Positions 42,201 through 50,757 of a stretch of 64,000 nt of DNA are shown piece after piece. Numbering within the stretch: the stretch's first letter is position 1; each line of letters starts with the position of its first letter. The position numbers and the translations under genes are program-made. This DNA is from Rubrivivax sp. (GTDB taxonomy: Bacteria; Pseudomonadota; Gammaproteobacteria; Burkholderiales; Burkholderiaceae_C): the NCBI GenBank assembly GCA_016719535.1, contig JADJYX010000041.1:310001-374000 (forward strand), in the 5' to 3' direction. The notes under the pieces are model-generated. The model did no database searches, was not told the origin of the DNA, and saw only the letters and a program-made list of their open reading frames with translations.

Positions 42201-42539
42201 ACAGTGCTGGATCACCTCGGCGGACTCGGGGCCGGGGTGACGGCCGCCCATCCAGCCTGGCAGGCCGTGGCGTCGCTGGCGGATCAAGGAGCGTGGCTCA
42301 CGCTGTCGGGCTGGTACCGACTCGATGCTTGCGAGCCCTATGCGGAGCTGGTCCCACGCATCGGTCGCCTTGCGCAGATGTTCGATGGGCGAATGGTCTG
42401 GGGATCGGATTGGCCGCACACCTCGTTCGAGCCCAGCGCGATGCCCTGCTACGAAAGCACGTGGCGGCCCGTGGTCGACGCGCTCGGCGTCGACGTTGCG
42501 GAAGACCTGCGGCAGCGCGAACCTGCGATCTACCGGTAG
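42201..42539 (+). pseudogene. 3' fragment of an amidohydrolase gene
   Basis: About 112 codons encode the C-terminal part of a TIM-barrel amidohydrolase of the 2-pyrone-4,6-dicarboxylate lactonase-like group (PF04909): VLDHLGGLG, LADQGAWLTLSGWYRLDA, LAQMFDGRMVWGSDWPHTSF with the late metal-site Asp. Complete members have about 270-300 residues, so the first 60% is missing. The break coincides with the edge of the 139-bp inverted-repeat element. A GTG at 42204 could start translation of the stub, but it cannot be an active enzyme. Confidence 0.8.
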
Positions 42540-42680
42540 GTCGACGGCATCCGCAGACCTCGGGCTGGTTGCTTGCACCAAGTCGGCAGCCGCATCGGGC
42601 TGCCCGACGACCGCATCCGCTTGGCCCGGCGAGCCCGCCCGCCCATCCGGAATCCCGGGTCCCTGACCGTCCCGGGCCGG

Positions 42681-43544
42681 TCAGTCGCCGATTCGATGTC
42701 GATCGGGCTGACCCGCCCCAACCAGCACCAGTCGGACCCCCATCGCCTCGGTTGCCGCGACGCTCCAGCCCGACGCTGGATCGGGTTCGACCGCGACGCC
42801 GCGCGATGCCAGCGCGCTGGCCGCGCCATCGACGTCGCTCACCGTCAGGCGCAGTGCCTCGATCCGCGGCCCGGGCTCCGTCGCGTCCTTCAAGGGTCCA
42901 AAGCGGAAGTCCGCGCCCTGCAGCGGCACACGGAACCACCCCGCTTCGGCCTTCACCGCGCCCGCGGCAGTGCCCACCACCCGCGCGTACGACCTCGCCG
43001 CAGCTTCCGGGTCCGCGCTCACGATGTCCAGCCCCGCGATGCCGGTCACCCCCAGCGGATGGGCCTGATACGCCGGCAGCCAGACGAGTTCAGGCGTGAA
43101 GTGCTGGCAGACGAACGCGCGGCATCCCGGCGTCACGTCCACCGGCAGCTGCACAACCCGAAACCGCGCATCCTGTTTGCCGCCAGGCTGTTCCACCGGC
43201 CGCGCAAAGTCGACCGGCGGGTCGGCGGCAATGCCGCGGTCCACGAAGCCCCGCCACGTGGCATCGGCATCGTCGCTCGCGAAGGCAATTGCGGCCGCAC
43301 CCTCGCGCCGGGTGAGAAAGTCCGAGAAGTACGCCGTCACCGGGTGCGGCGTCACCACCGACAAGAGCTCCAGGTAGTCGCTGCCGAACATCAGGCAGTG
43401 GTTCTGCGTTCCGATCGAATGGAAGCCGCGCGGGGTCGGCTGGAAGCCGAGCCGGCGAAAGGCTGCCTCCGCCGCGTCCAGGTCACGGACCAGGATCACG
43501 ACATGGTCGATGCCGGGCATTGCAGAAGGTGCGTCGATCGTCAC
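42681..43544 (-). CDS. VOC/glyoxalase-like domain protein
   Basis: A 287-residue protein of the vicinal oxygen chelate superfamily (glyoxalase_3-like, PF13468). The N-terminal half begins PGIDHVVILVRDLDAAEAAF with RLGFQPTPRGFHSIGTQNHC and LELLSVV, and a second module starts at GVTGIAGLDIVSADPEAAAR. The fold binds a divalent metal and small substrates; the reaction is unknown. The start is GTG at 43544 with GAGGG upstream, two bases after the stop of the ABC permease, so it is the last gene of the binding protein-ATPase-permease operon. Confidence 0.82.
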   Translation of the reverse strand: MTIDAPSAMPGIDHVVILVRDLDAAEAAFRRLGFQPTPRGFHSIGTQNHCLMFGSDYLELLSVVTPHPVTAYFSDFLTRREGAAAIAFASDDADATWRGFVDRGIAADPPVDFARPVEQPGGKQDARFRVVQLPVDVTPGCRAFVCQHFTPELVWLPAYQAHPLGVTGIAGLDIVSADPEAAARSYARVVGTAAGAVKAEAGWFRVPLQGADFRFGPLKDATEPGPRIEALRLTVSDVDGAASALASRGVAVEPDPASGWSVAATEAMGVRLVLVGAGQPDRHRIGD

Positions 43545-43546
43545 GG

Positions 43547-44449
43547 TCAGTCCCTCAGGGTCTCGGTGGCGGGGGCGCCGCGCAGTGCAGGCAGTGCCAG
43601 CGTCAGCAGCACGAACACACCCGTCGCGAGCTTCAGGTCGGCCGGCTTCAGGCCCAGTGCCAGGCCCAGCGACACCAGCTGGTAATACAGGATCGAGCCC
43701 AGCACCGGTGCGATCAGTTGCCGGCCAATGGTCTGGCGGCCGACCAGGGTCTCGCCGATGATCACCGCGGCCAGGCCGGTGATCAGCACGCCGAAGCCCA
43801 TCTGCACGTCGGCGAAGCCCTGCGTCTGCACAACGATCGCGCCGGCCAGCGCCGACAGCCCGTTGGCCAGTGCCAGGCCCAGGATGATCCAGGTCCAGGG
43901 GCCGATGCGCAGCGACGGCGCCAGCGCCTGATTGGCGCCAACCGCACGCAGCGTCAGTCCGGCCTCGGTCCCGAGGAAGGCTCGCAGCAGGCCGAGGGTG
44001 ATGGCGATGAAGCCGCCGAACAGGGCCGCCTGCAGGCCCACGTCACTGACCAGCGCCGGCGACAGGATCGACAGCAGGGTGTCGTTGCTGAGCAGCGCCA
44101 GGTTGGCCTGGCCGAGCACGCGCAGGTTGACGCTGTACAGGATGGTCATCACCAGGATGCCGGCCAGCAGCGTGTTGATGCGAAAGCGCAGGTGCACGTA
44201 GGCCGTCACCATCCCGGCGAGCAGGCCGCCGGCAACGGCAGCCAGCATCGCTGCAAGCGGGTGCACGCCGCCCGCCAGAAGAACCGCACACAGGCATCCG
44301 CCCAGCGGGAAGCTGCCCTCGGAGGTCAGGTCCGGAAACGAGAGCAGCCGGAACGGGATCATCACGGCCAGCGCGATGTAGGCATAGACCAGACCCTGGA
44401 CCAGCGTGATCGGCACCAGGTTCCAGAAGCTCGCGAGCAGGTCGTTCAT
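43547..44449 (-). CDS. ABC importer permease partnered with PF04392-type binding protein
   Basis: A 300-residue membrane protein with eight to nine predicted helices, of the branched-chain/ribose-type permease fold (PF02653). Visible segments are LVYAYIALAVMIPFRLLSFP then DLTSEGSFPLGGCLCAVLLA, and FGVLITGLAAVIIGETLVG. This subgroup works with ABC_sub_bind (PF04392) proteins and includes the tryptophan-type TrpY permeases of Gram-positives. The ATG overlaps the ATPase stop by four bases. Substrate unknown; an amino acid or purine-like compound is plausible. Confidence 0.87.
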   Translation of the reverse strand: MNDLLASFWNLVPITLVQGLVYAYIALAVMIPFRLLSFPDLTSEGSFPLGGCLCAVLLAGGVHPLAAMLAAVAGGLLAGMVTAYVHLRFRINTLLAGILVMTILYSVNLRVLGQANLALLSNDTLLSILSPALVSDVGLQAALFGGFIAITLGLLRAFLGTEAGLTLRAVGANQALAPSLRIGPWTWIILGLALANGLSALAGAIVVQTQGFADVQMGFGVLITGLAAVIIGETLVGRQTIGRQLIAPVLGSILYYQLVSLGLALGLKPADLKLATGVFVLLTLALPALRGAPATETLRD

Positions 44450-45228
44450 GTCTGCAGCAGCAGTTTGTCGTCGGCCACCTGGAAGCGGGCGACGAGCCCG
44501 GCCACCGTCATCGCGGCCTTCTGCTCGGCGTCCAGGTCGAGCACGATGCGGCCGGCGTCCATCATCAGCAGCCGGTTGCCGTGGTCGATCGCCTGCTGCA
44601 TGTTGTGGGTGACCATCAGTGCGGTCAGGCCGCCGTCTGCAATGGCGCGGAACGTGGCGGCCATCACCAGCGCGGCGGTGCGCGGGTCCAGCGCGGCGGT
44701 GTGTTCGTCCAGCAGCAGCAGCCGCGGCGGGTTCAGCACCGCCATCGCCAGCGCCAGCACCTGCCGCTGCCCGCCGGACAAGGTGCCCACGCGGGTGCCC
44801 AGCCGCTTCTCCAGGCCGAGGCCGAAGCGGGACAGCACGGCCTCGAAGCGCTCGACGCGCGCCCGTCCCAGCGCGGGCCGCAGCCCGCGGGGCCGGCTGC
44901 GAAGGTCGGCCAGCACCAGGTTCTCTGCAAGGGTCAGGGTCGGGAAGGTGCCGCGCATCGGGTCCTGCGCCACCCGGGCGATCAGGCGCGCGCGCCGCTG
45001 CTCGGGCTGACGCTCCACCGCCTCGCCGTCGATCAGGATCGTGCCGCTGTCCAGCGCCAGCTGGCCGGTGATCGCGTTCAGCAGCGTGGACTTGCCGGCC
45101 CCGTTGGACCCGATGATCACGACGACATCGCGCTCGGCGACGTCCAGGTCGATCCGGTCCAGCGCGATCCGCTCATCCTCGGTGCCGCGGTTGAAGGTGC
45201 GCAGCGCACCGCGCATCGACAGCGTCAT
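44446..45228 (-). CDS. ABC importer ATP-binding protein
   Basis: A 260-residue ATPase with Walker A GSNGAGKST, Q-loop VAQDPMRGTF, signature LSGGQRQVLALAMAVL, Walker B LLLLDEHTAALD and H-loop MVTHNMQQA. The closest family type is the ATPase of PF04392-dependent importers. It starts eight bases after the binding-protein stop and overlaps the permease gene. The ATG at 45228 gives the usual short lead before the first strand. Confidence 0.9.
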   Translation of the reverse strand: MTLSMRGALRTFNRGTEDERIALDRIDLDVAERDVVVIIGSNGAGKSTLLNAITGQLALDSGTILIDGEAVERQPEQRRARLIARVAQDPMRGTFPTLTLAENLVLADLRSRPRGLRPALGRARVERFEAVLSRFGLGLEKRLGTRVGTLSGGQRQVLALAMAVLNPPRLLLLDEHTAALDPRTAALVMAATFRAIADGGLTALMVTHNMQQAIDHGNRLLMMDAGRIVLDLDAEQKAAMTVAGLVARFQVADDKLLLQT

Positions 45229-45236
45229 GATGCCGC

Positions 45237-46217
45237 TCAGTCGATCAGCGCGCGCTCCAGCTCCGCGGGCACGGTGATCTTCCACTGCGCGGCCTGCTTG
45301 CGGCTCACGAGGGCGGTGTAGTCGGACGGGCCGGGTCTCCACGGCGCGATCGAAGCCGGCTTCTCGCCGTCCAGGATGCGGCGGGCGATGCGGCCGGCGG
45401 CGACACCCATCTGACGGTACGAGACCGCATAGGCCGCCAGGAAGCTGCCGTCGCGCACGGGCGTATCCAGCGTGTTGATGGCGGGCACGCCGATCCGCTG
45501 GGCGGTGGCGGCGATCACCGGCAGGGCCGTCTGCAGGATGTTGGACTGGATCACGAAGAGCGCATCCACCCGGCCGCGAAGCGACTGGATCCGTGGCGCG
45601 ATGTCGTTGGCGCTGTCGATGCCGACCTCGACGATCTCGATGCCGGCCTTGGCCGCCGCGGCCCGGATCTCGGTCAGGTTGGTCCGGTCGTTGTCCTCGG
45701 CCGGGTTGTAGGGGATGCCGATGCGCTTGGCCCCGGGCATCAGCTGGCGAAGGAAAGCCAGCGCCGCGTTGAAGTCCGGATACAGCGTCGCCCCGGTATG
45801 GGTGGCGGAGCCTGCGTTCCATGACGGCACGATCTGCGCGACCACCGGGTCCACCACCGACATGAAGACGATCGGGATCGACTTGTCGGTGACGACGCGG
45901 ATCGACGACTGCGCGATCGGCGTCGTGACCGCCATGATCAGCGCCGGCTTCTTGGACTGGGCATTGGTCAGCAGCTGCGGAATCAGCGTGCGGTCGAAGT
46001 TGATGTGCTGGTCGTCGAAGGCGAGCGTGGAGCCGTCCTTCAACGGTGCGCGCGACAGCTCGTCCTTGAAGCCGTTGACCGCGGCGCGCAGCGCCGGGTG
46101 TTCACCGAAATTGGCGATCGCGACCGTTTTCGTCTGGGCCATCGCGTCGCCGGCGGCGATGGACGCGCCGACGCCGATGGCGCCGATCATCAACAAGGAG
46201 GCGAGGGTGCGCAGCAT
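45237..46217 (-). CDS. ABC importer substrate-binding protein (PF04392 family)
   Basis: A 326-residue periplasmic protein with a signal peptide (residues 1-27, ending AMA). The mature chain begins TKTVAIANFGEHPALRAAVN, typical of the ABC_sub_bind family. It continues with PALIMAVTTPIAQSS, PIVFMSVVDPVVAQIVPS and GVPAINTLDTPVRDG. It feeds the ATPase and permease encoded directly downstream. ATG 46217 is taken because it opens the signal peptide; a start 15 codons upstream adds a proline-arginine tail. Upstream, 46218-46637 contains no gene I can support. Confidence 0.9.
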   Translation of the reverse strand: MLRTLASLLMIGAIGVGASIAAGDAMAQTKTVAIANFGEHPALRAAVNGFKDELSRAPLKDGSTLAFDDQHINFDRTLIPQLLTNAQSKKPALIMAVTTPIAQSSIRVVTDKSIPIVFMSVVDPVVAQIVPSWNAGSATHTGATLYPDFNAALAFLRQLMPGAKRIGIPYNPAEDNDRTNLTEIRAAAAKAGIEIVEVGIDSANDIAPRIQSLRGRVDALFVIQSNILQTALPVIAATAQRIGVPAINTLDTPVRDGSFLAAYAVSYRQMGVAAGRIARRILDGEKPASIAPWRPGPSDYTALVSRKQAAQWKITVPAELERALID

Positions 46218-46637
46218 GAAGTCGGTTCTCCGTGGGCGGGGTCGGGGTGGGTGCAGAAGCATGCGAAAGCTGGATCGAGTTTAGATCGCTTCCGGCATGC
46301 CCATGGGTGTGGACCTTGGGCGCCCGGCCCCCGCCCGGCCTCTTGTGGGCAGAGCATAGGAATTTCAAACGCCCTTGGCGAGGCCCAGCAGAGGCTCCAG
46401 GCTGGGTCTGCTGGCGGCTGAAGTACGCGCAGCTGGGCTTCTCGACTGGCATGGCCGTCGACGCGGCAGGTCTTGCGACCGTTCACAGGTCGCGGCCTTG
46501 GCCTGCTTGGATCTCGGATCCCAGGGTTGACCCTGATGTGAGGCATGTCGCACGGACACGGGGCGCTGCGCCACCCCGGCTGCGGCGTAGCTGTGCGGCC
46601 TCTGGCGTGTCGCATCGACGGCGGACGCGGCTCTGGC

Positions 46638-47078
46638 GGCGACGTCGTGTCCCGCCTCGCGCGCGCGACCCCTGGGCGGCGGCTGCGGGTCCGGCCCCAG
46701 GTGGGTCAGGATCTTCTCGATCACCGGCCGCTCGAGGATGGCCGCGATGATCTTCAGCTCCCCAGCGCCGCAGTTCGGGCAGTGTTGCATGTCGATGTCG
46801 AAGACCCGCTTGAGAAGCCGCGCCCAGCTGATGCGGTGCGGCCGGGCCTGAACCATCTCGGCCTCGCATTGGTCGGTGACTGCCACTTTGGTGGCCTGCG
46901 CCTGCACCTCGGGTCCCCGCGGCACCACCAGCGGGCGCAGCTTCGCATTCGGCGCCAGCACGCCGTGGAACCTGATCAGGTGCAGCCTCGGCCGCGGCAC
47001 CAGCGCTGCCAGCCGCTGCATGAACTCCAGCGGGCTCATCACCAGGTGCGTGGTTCCGTCGCGCCACGGGGTCTGCTT
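46638..47078 (-). mobile_element. Remnant of an IS91-family transposase gene
   Basis: A minus-strand frame encodes KQTPWRDGTTHLVMSPLEFM, RLAALVPRPRLHLIRFHGVL, APNAKLRPLVV, WARLLKRVFDIDMQHCPNCG and ILERPVIEKILTHLG, ending PPPRGRAREAGHD. This is the C-terminal part of the Y2 transposase of IS91-like elements. The N-terminal zinc-binding part and both catalytic tyrosines are absent, and the frame runs on at both sides into unrelated sequence. It is a dead fragment of about 440 bases. Confidence 0.8.
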
Positions 47079-47326
47079 TTTGCTTTCTGGGCCGGTATAG
47101 CGCAGGCATAGCCGGCACCGTGGCATGAATGGGGACATCGCCGGGACTTGCCCCCGCTCCCTACCCGGTCCGGGACTGTTGAGTACCGTTCGGCCCACCG
47201 TTTTCGCCACCCGCACGCCGAGTCCAGCCAGAAGGCCCCCATGCCTCTGGGCATCCGCGGAGGTGATGCCTTGCAGCGTCGACGGTACTGCGTCAATGGT
47301 GGGCAGGTTCGCGTGCCGGCTGGCCT

Positions 47327-49615
47327 TCAGCGTGCGGCTGGGGCGCCGTCGAGCAGTTCGTGCAGCACGGCCAGCAGCTGCTGCAGGTCCAGCGGCTTGG
47401 TCAGGAAGCGGTCGAAGCCGGCGGCCACCGCCCGCTCGCGGTCGGCTGCCAGCGCGGCCGCCGACACGGCGACCACCGGCACGCCGGCCAGGCGCGGGTC
47501 GGCGCGCAGCCTGGCCAGCACCTCGAAGCCGTCCATCCCGGGCATCTGCAGGTCGGTCAGCACGAGGTCGGGCCGTTGCGCGGCGGCCAGTGCCAGGCCC
47601 GCGGCGCCGTCGTGCGCGATGCGCAGGCGGACGAAGCCCTGGCGGGCCAGCAGCGCGGCCATCAGTTCGGCGTTGGCCGGGTCGTCCTCGACATACAGCA
47701 CCTCAGCCGTGGCGCGCGCCGGTGCCGACGGCGGCGGCAGCGCGGCCGGCACGGCCGAACCGGCGGCAGCCACGCGCGGCAACTCGATCCAGAAGGTCGA
47801 GCCCTCGCCGACACGGCTGTCGACACCCATGCCGGCGTGCATCAGGTCGGCCAGCTGACGGCACAGCGCCAGCCCGATGCCGGTGCCGGCGATGCCGTCC
47901 TGCTCGGCGCCCAGCCGCTCGAACGGGCTGAACAGCCGTTCGATCGCGGCGGCCTCGATGCCGCGCCCGGTGTCGGTGACGGCGATGCGCAGCGATTCGC
48001 CGCGCGCTTCGATGCGCACGCCCACCGCGCCGCCCGCACGGTTGTATTTGGCGGCGTTGGACAGGAAATTGACCAGCACCTGGCGCAGCCGCAGCAGGTC
48101 GGCGCGCACCGGCGCGGCGGCGGTGGTGTCCACGCTGAGCTGCAGGCCCTGCGCCGCGATCATCGGCCGCACGATGTCGACGGCCTCGGCCACCACGGTG
48201 GCGGGGTCGATGGCTTCGAGGCGGACCGACAGCCGCCCGACCTCGATGCGGGCGAGGTCGAGCAGGTCGTCGATCATCTGCAGCAGGTGCTGCCCCGCAC
48301 GCCGGATCTGGCCGGCCCACTGCGCCTGCTGCGGCGTCGGGTCCGACATCTCGATGATCTGCGCGAAGCCCAGGATGGCATTCATCGGCGTGCGCAGTTC
48401 ATGGCTCATGCGCGACAGGAATTCGCTCTTCGCGCGGCTGGCGTCCTCGGCGCGGCGCAGCGCCAGGCCCAGCTCGTCGGTGCGCGCGAGCACGCGCGCC
48501 TCCAGGCTGGCATTGAGCTCGCGCAGCGCCTCCTCGGCGGCGCGCTGCTGGCTGATGTCGAGCGCGGTCCAGGCCACGCTGCGCACGACGCCGTCGACCT
48601 TCAGCGGGCTGGTGGCGGCCAGATAGTCGTGTGGCCGACCGCCCGGGTCGCTCAACCGATAGTCCAGCGTCTGCGCCTGGCCATCGGCGAAGCTGCGATC
48701 GAGCGCCTGCTGGATGCGCGGCTGCAGTTCGGCCGGAAACCAGTCGACCAGCCGCGTGCCTTCGACTTGCGCCCGCGTCAGCCCCGGCAGCGTGCGGTTG
48801 GCGAACGCGATGCGTCCCTCGGCGTCGATCTCGTAGATGAAGGCCGGCGTCTCGCGCGTGAGCGCGCGCAGCCGGTCGTCGCTGCGCCGCAGTTCGCCCA
48901 CCGCCGCGTGCAGCGAGCTCGACCACGCATTGACGGCGCCGGCCAGCTTGTCCAGCACATCGGGTCGCCAGCGGCCGCCGTCGGGGCGCTGCAGCCGCAG
49001 CTGCTCGCCGCCCGGGCGGGTGGGGTCGAGGCCCCCCACGAAGGCGCCCAGGTGCACCAGGTGGCGCGTCACCAGGTGGTGGAAGACCAGCAGCAGGAAC
49101 AGCGCCACCAGCGCCGTCTTCACCGCGTTGCTGACCAGCGTGGTGAGCAGGCGGTCCCACAGCCGCGCCAGCACGTCGTCGATGCTGGCCACCACCTCGA
49201 CGCGGCCGATCTCCAGCAGCTGCCCACGGTGTTCCTGGCGCAGCAGCAGCTCGCGCGTCTGCACGCGCTGCGATCGCACGGCGCCGGCCGACCAGCGCAG
49301 CTGGCCGCCGCTGCGGATGCTGATGGCCTCCAGGTCGGGCAGGCGCAGCAGGCCGTCGATCTGCGTCTGCACCTGCTGGCGGTCGGCGACCCAGACGCTG
49401 TCGGTCAGCGTCGGCAGGTAGCTGTTCTCGATGAACTGCAGTGAACGCTCGATCTGCGCCAGGTCGCGCCGGTAGTCGAGCCAGAGTTCGATCGCGGTGA
49501 TGATGCCGGTGATGACGGTGCTGAACAGCACCAGCGCGACGATCAACCGCTTGGCGACGCCGTTGCCGTTGGTCAGGGCCTCGCGCACGAAGCCGCCACC
49601 CGGGTGGGCGCTCAA
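47327..49615 (-). CDS. Hybrid sensor histidine kinase with PAS and receiver domains
   Basis: About 762 residues. A first membrane helix (about 23-45), a periplasmic sensor region (46-160) and a second helix (163-185) precede a PAS domain (about 255-365). A HisKA domain follows with the phospho-accepting His near 405 in SRMSHELRTPMN, then HATPase_c (NFLSNAAKYN, DTGRGI, GTGIGLALC) and a C-terminal receiver (LVLTDLQMPGMDG, about 640-760). No response regulator is adjacent. The upstream gene encodes a periplasmic binding protein and overlaps by a TTG (49615) that shares bases with its stop; a GTG at 49588 is an alternative start. The pair probably forms one sensory unit. Confidence 0.88.
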   Translation of the reverse strand: MSAHPGGGFVREALTNGNGVAKRLIVALVLFSTVITGIITAIELWLDYRRDLAQIERSLQFIENSYLPTLTDSVWVADRQQVQTQIDGLLRLPDLEAISIRSGGQLRWSAGAVRSQRVQTRELLLRQEHRGQLLEIGRVEVVASIDDVLARLWDRLLTTLVSNAVKTALVALFLLLVFHHLVTRHLVHLGAFVGGLDPTRPGGEQLRLQRPDGGRWRPDVLDKLAGAVNAWSSSLHAAVGELRRSDDRLRALTRETPAFIYEIDAEGRIAFANRTLPGLTRAQVEGTRLVDWFPAELQPRIQQALDRSFADGQAQTLDYRLSDPGGRPHDYLAATSPLKVDGVVRSVAWTALDISQQRAAEEALRELNASLEARVLARTDELGLALRRAEDASRAKSEFLSRMSHELRTPMNAILGFAQIIEMSDPTPQQAQWAGQIRRAGQHLLQMIDDLLDLARIEVGRLSVRLEAIDPATVVAEAVDIVRPMIAAQGLQLSVDTTAAAPVRADLLRLRQVLVNFLSNAAKYNRAGGAVGVRIEARGESLRIAVTDTGRGIEAAAIERLFSPFERLGAEQDGIAGTGIGLALCRQLADLMHAGMGVDSRVGEGSTFWIELPRVAAAGSAVPAALPPPSAPARATAEVLYVEDDPANAELMAALLARQGFVRLRIAHDGAAGLALAAAQRPDLVLTDLQMPGMDGFEVLARLRADPRLAGVPVVAVSAAALAADRERAVAAGFDRFLTKPLDLQQLLAVLHELLDGAPAAR

Positions 49616-50367
49616 CCGTCGCGCTCCAGGGCCCCGAGGGTGCGGTCGTACAGCTGCTGGCGGCTGCCGTCGCGTCGCAGTTCGACCAGCGCCTGCGCCA
49701 GCGGCGCCGCCAGTTCGGCATGGCGCCTGTGCAGGTAGGCATGCATCGGCACGCGCAGCAGCGGCGGCTCCAGCGCACGCGCTGCCAGGCCGGCCTGGCG
49801 TGCCGCCATCAGGCCCACCCAGCGGTTGATGATCAGCACATCGGCGCGGCCGGCGGCCAGCAGGCCGATGGCCAGCGCGTTGTCGCGCACCGTGGTCAGC
49901 TGCGGGTGCCCGGCCAGGTGGCGCTCGAGGATCTTGTTGCCGGTGACATAGGCCACCGCCAGCGGCCGCAGGTCGTCCCAGCCGCGTACCACCAGGCCGG
50001 TGCGCGTGGTCAAGGCCACGAAGTCCTGCCGCAGCAGCGGCTCCGGCACCTGCACCAGGTTGGGATAGTCGCGCTCGAAGCCCGGTGCGCGGTAGAGGTC
50101 ACCGTCCTCGATGCCGGCGTCGGCATTGATCAGCGCCCGTTCGTGCGGCATCGGCAGCACGACGAGGTCGATGCCGATGCGCCGGCAGGCGGCCCGCATC
50201 AATTCCTCGACGAAACCGGGCCGGCCCGGCACCGAGATCATCGGCTCGCGCGCGCCGGTGGCCAGTGTCAGCACCCGCGGCGCCGCGGCGGCTGCCAATG
50301 GCAAGGCGGCCCACATCAGAAGGCCCGCCGAGGCGCTGCGCCGCGTGGGACGCCAACACGATGCCAT
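49612..50367 (-). CDS. Periplasmic solute-binding protein (SBP_bac_3-like), probable sensor partner
   Basis: A 251-residue protein with a signal peptide (residues 1-28). It resembles the amino-acid-binding-type periplasmic proteins used as sensors: VLTLATGAREPMISVPGRPG, FVEELMRAACRRIGIDLVVL, LAVAYVTGNKILERHL and ADVLIINRWVGLMAARQAGL. No transporter genes accompany it; the next gene is a membrane hybrid kinase whose start overlaps its stop. A signalling rather than import role is therefore likely. GGAG lies seven bases before the ATG at 50367. Confidence 0.8.
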   Translation of the reverse strand: MASCWRPTRRSASAGLLMWAALPLAAAAAPRVLTLATGAREPMISVPGRPGFVEELMRAACRRIGIDLVVLPMPHERALINADAGIEDGDLYRAPGFERDYPNLVQVPEPLLRQDFVALTTRTGLVVRGWDDLRPLAVAYVTGNKILERHLAGHPQLTTVRDNALAIGLLAAGRADVLIINRWVGLMAARQAGLAARALEPPLLRVPMHAYLHRRHAELAAPLAQALVELRRDGSRQQLYDRTLGALERDG

Positions 50368-50509
50368 CACCTGTCTCCATCGCGCCCGCAGGGCTCGGTC
50401 TCTTCCGTGGGGATGTTAGAGCACCGGGTCGGACCATGCTCCTGGCCATCTTTTCGGCCCCAAGCGACCAAACTCGAGCCCGGCTTGCCGGCCTGCCGGT
50501 TGGCGGCGC

Positions 50510-50746
50510 TCAGCCGCCCAGATAGGCCACCAGCGAACGCATCGTCTGCAGCTTCGGCGTATCGGCATCGGGGATCTTGCGGCCGCTGCCCTGCGACAGG
50601 CCGATGACGAAGTTCATGAAGTCCATCGAATCGAGGTCGAGCGCTTCGCGCAGGTCTTCGTCGTCGCCGACGGTGGCGAGGTCGGCTTCGGGGGCGATGC
50701 CGGCCAGCACCTCGGCGGCCAAAGCGCGGATCTGTGCTTCGTTCAT
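50510..50746 (-). CDS. Acyl carrier protein, last gene of the E1-E2 operon
   Basis: A 78-residue acidic carrier protein. Serine 40 in DLDSMDFMNFV is the expected 4'-phosphopantetheine site, and the four-helix pattern of an ACP is visible. It differs strongly from fatty-acid AcpP (no GADSLD motif), pointing to a specialised carrier. It starts 11 bases after the E2 stop. A truncated paralogue with about 86% identity in the shared part lies at 41879-42052. Presence of a carrier directly after a 2-oxo-acid dehydrogenase suggests that the acyl group, or an intermediate made by the ligases, is carried on it (inference). Confidence 0.9.
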   Translation of the reverse strand: MNEAQIRALAAEVLAGIAPEADLATVGDDEDLREALDLDSMDFMNFVIGLSQGSGRKIPDADTPKLQTMRSLVAYLGG

Positions 50747-50757
50747 GGTCCTTGCCT

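Noticed and set aside
46218..46637. Further transposon genes beside the IS91 fragment
   Set aside because: No terminal IS91 ends, accessory genes or resistance genes could be recognised in the gene-free stretch.
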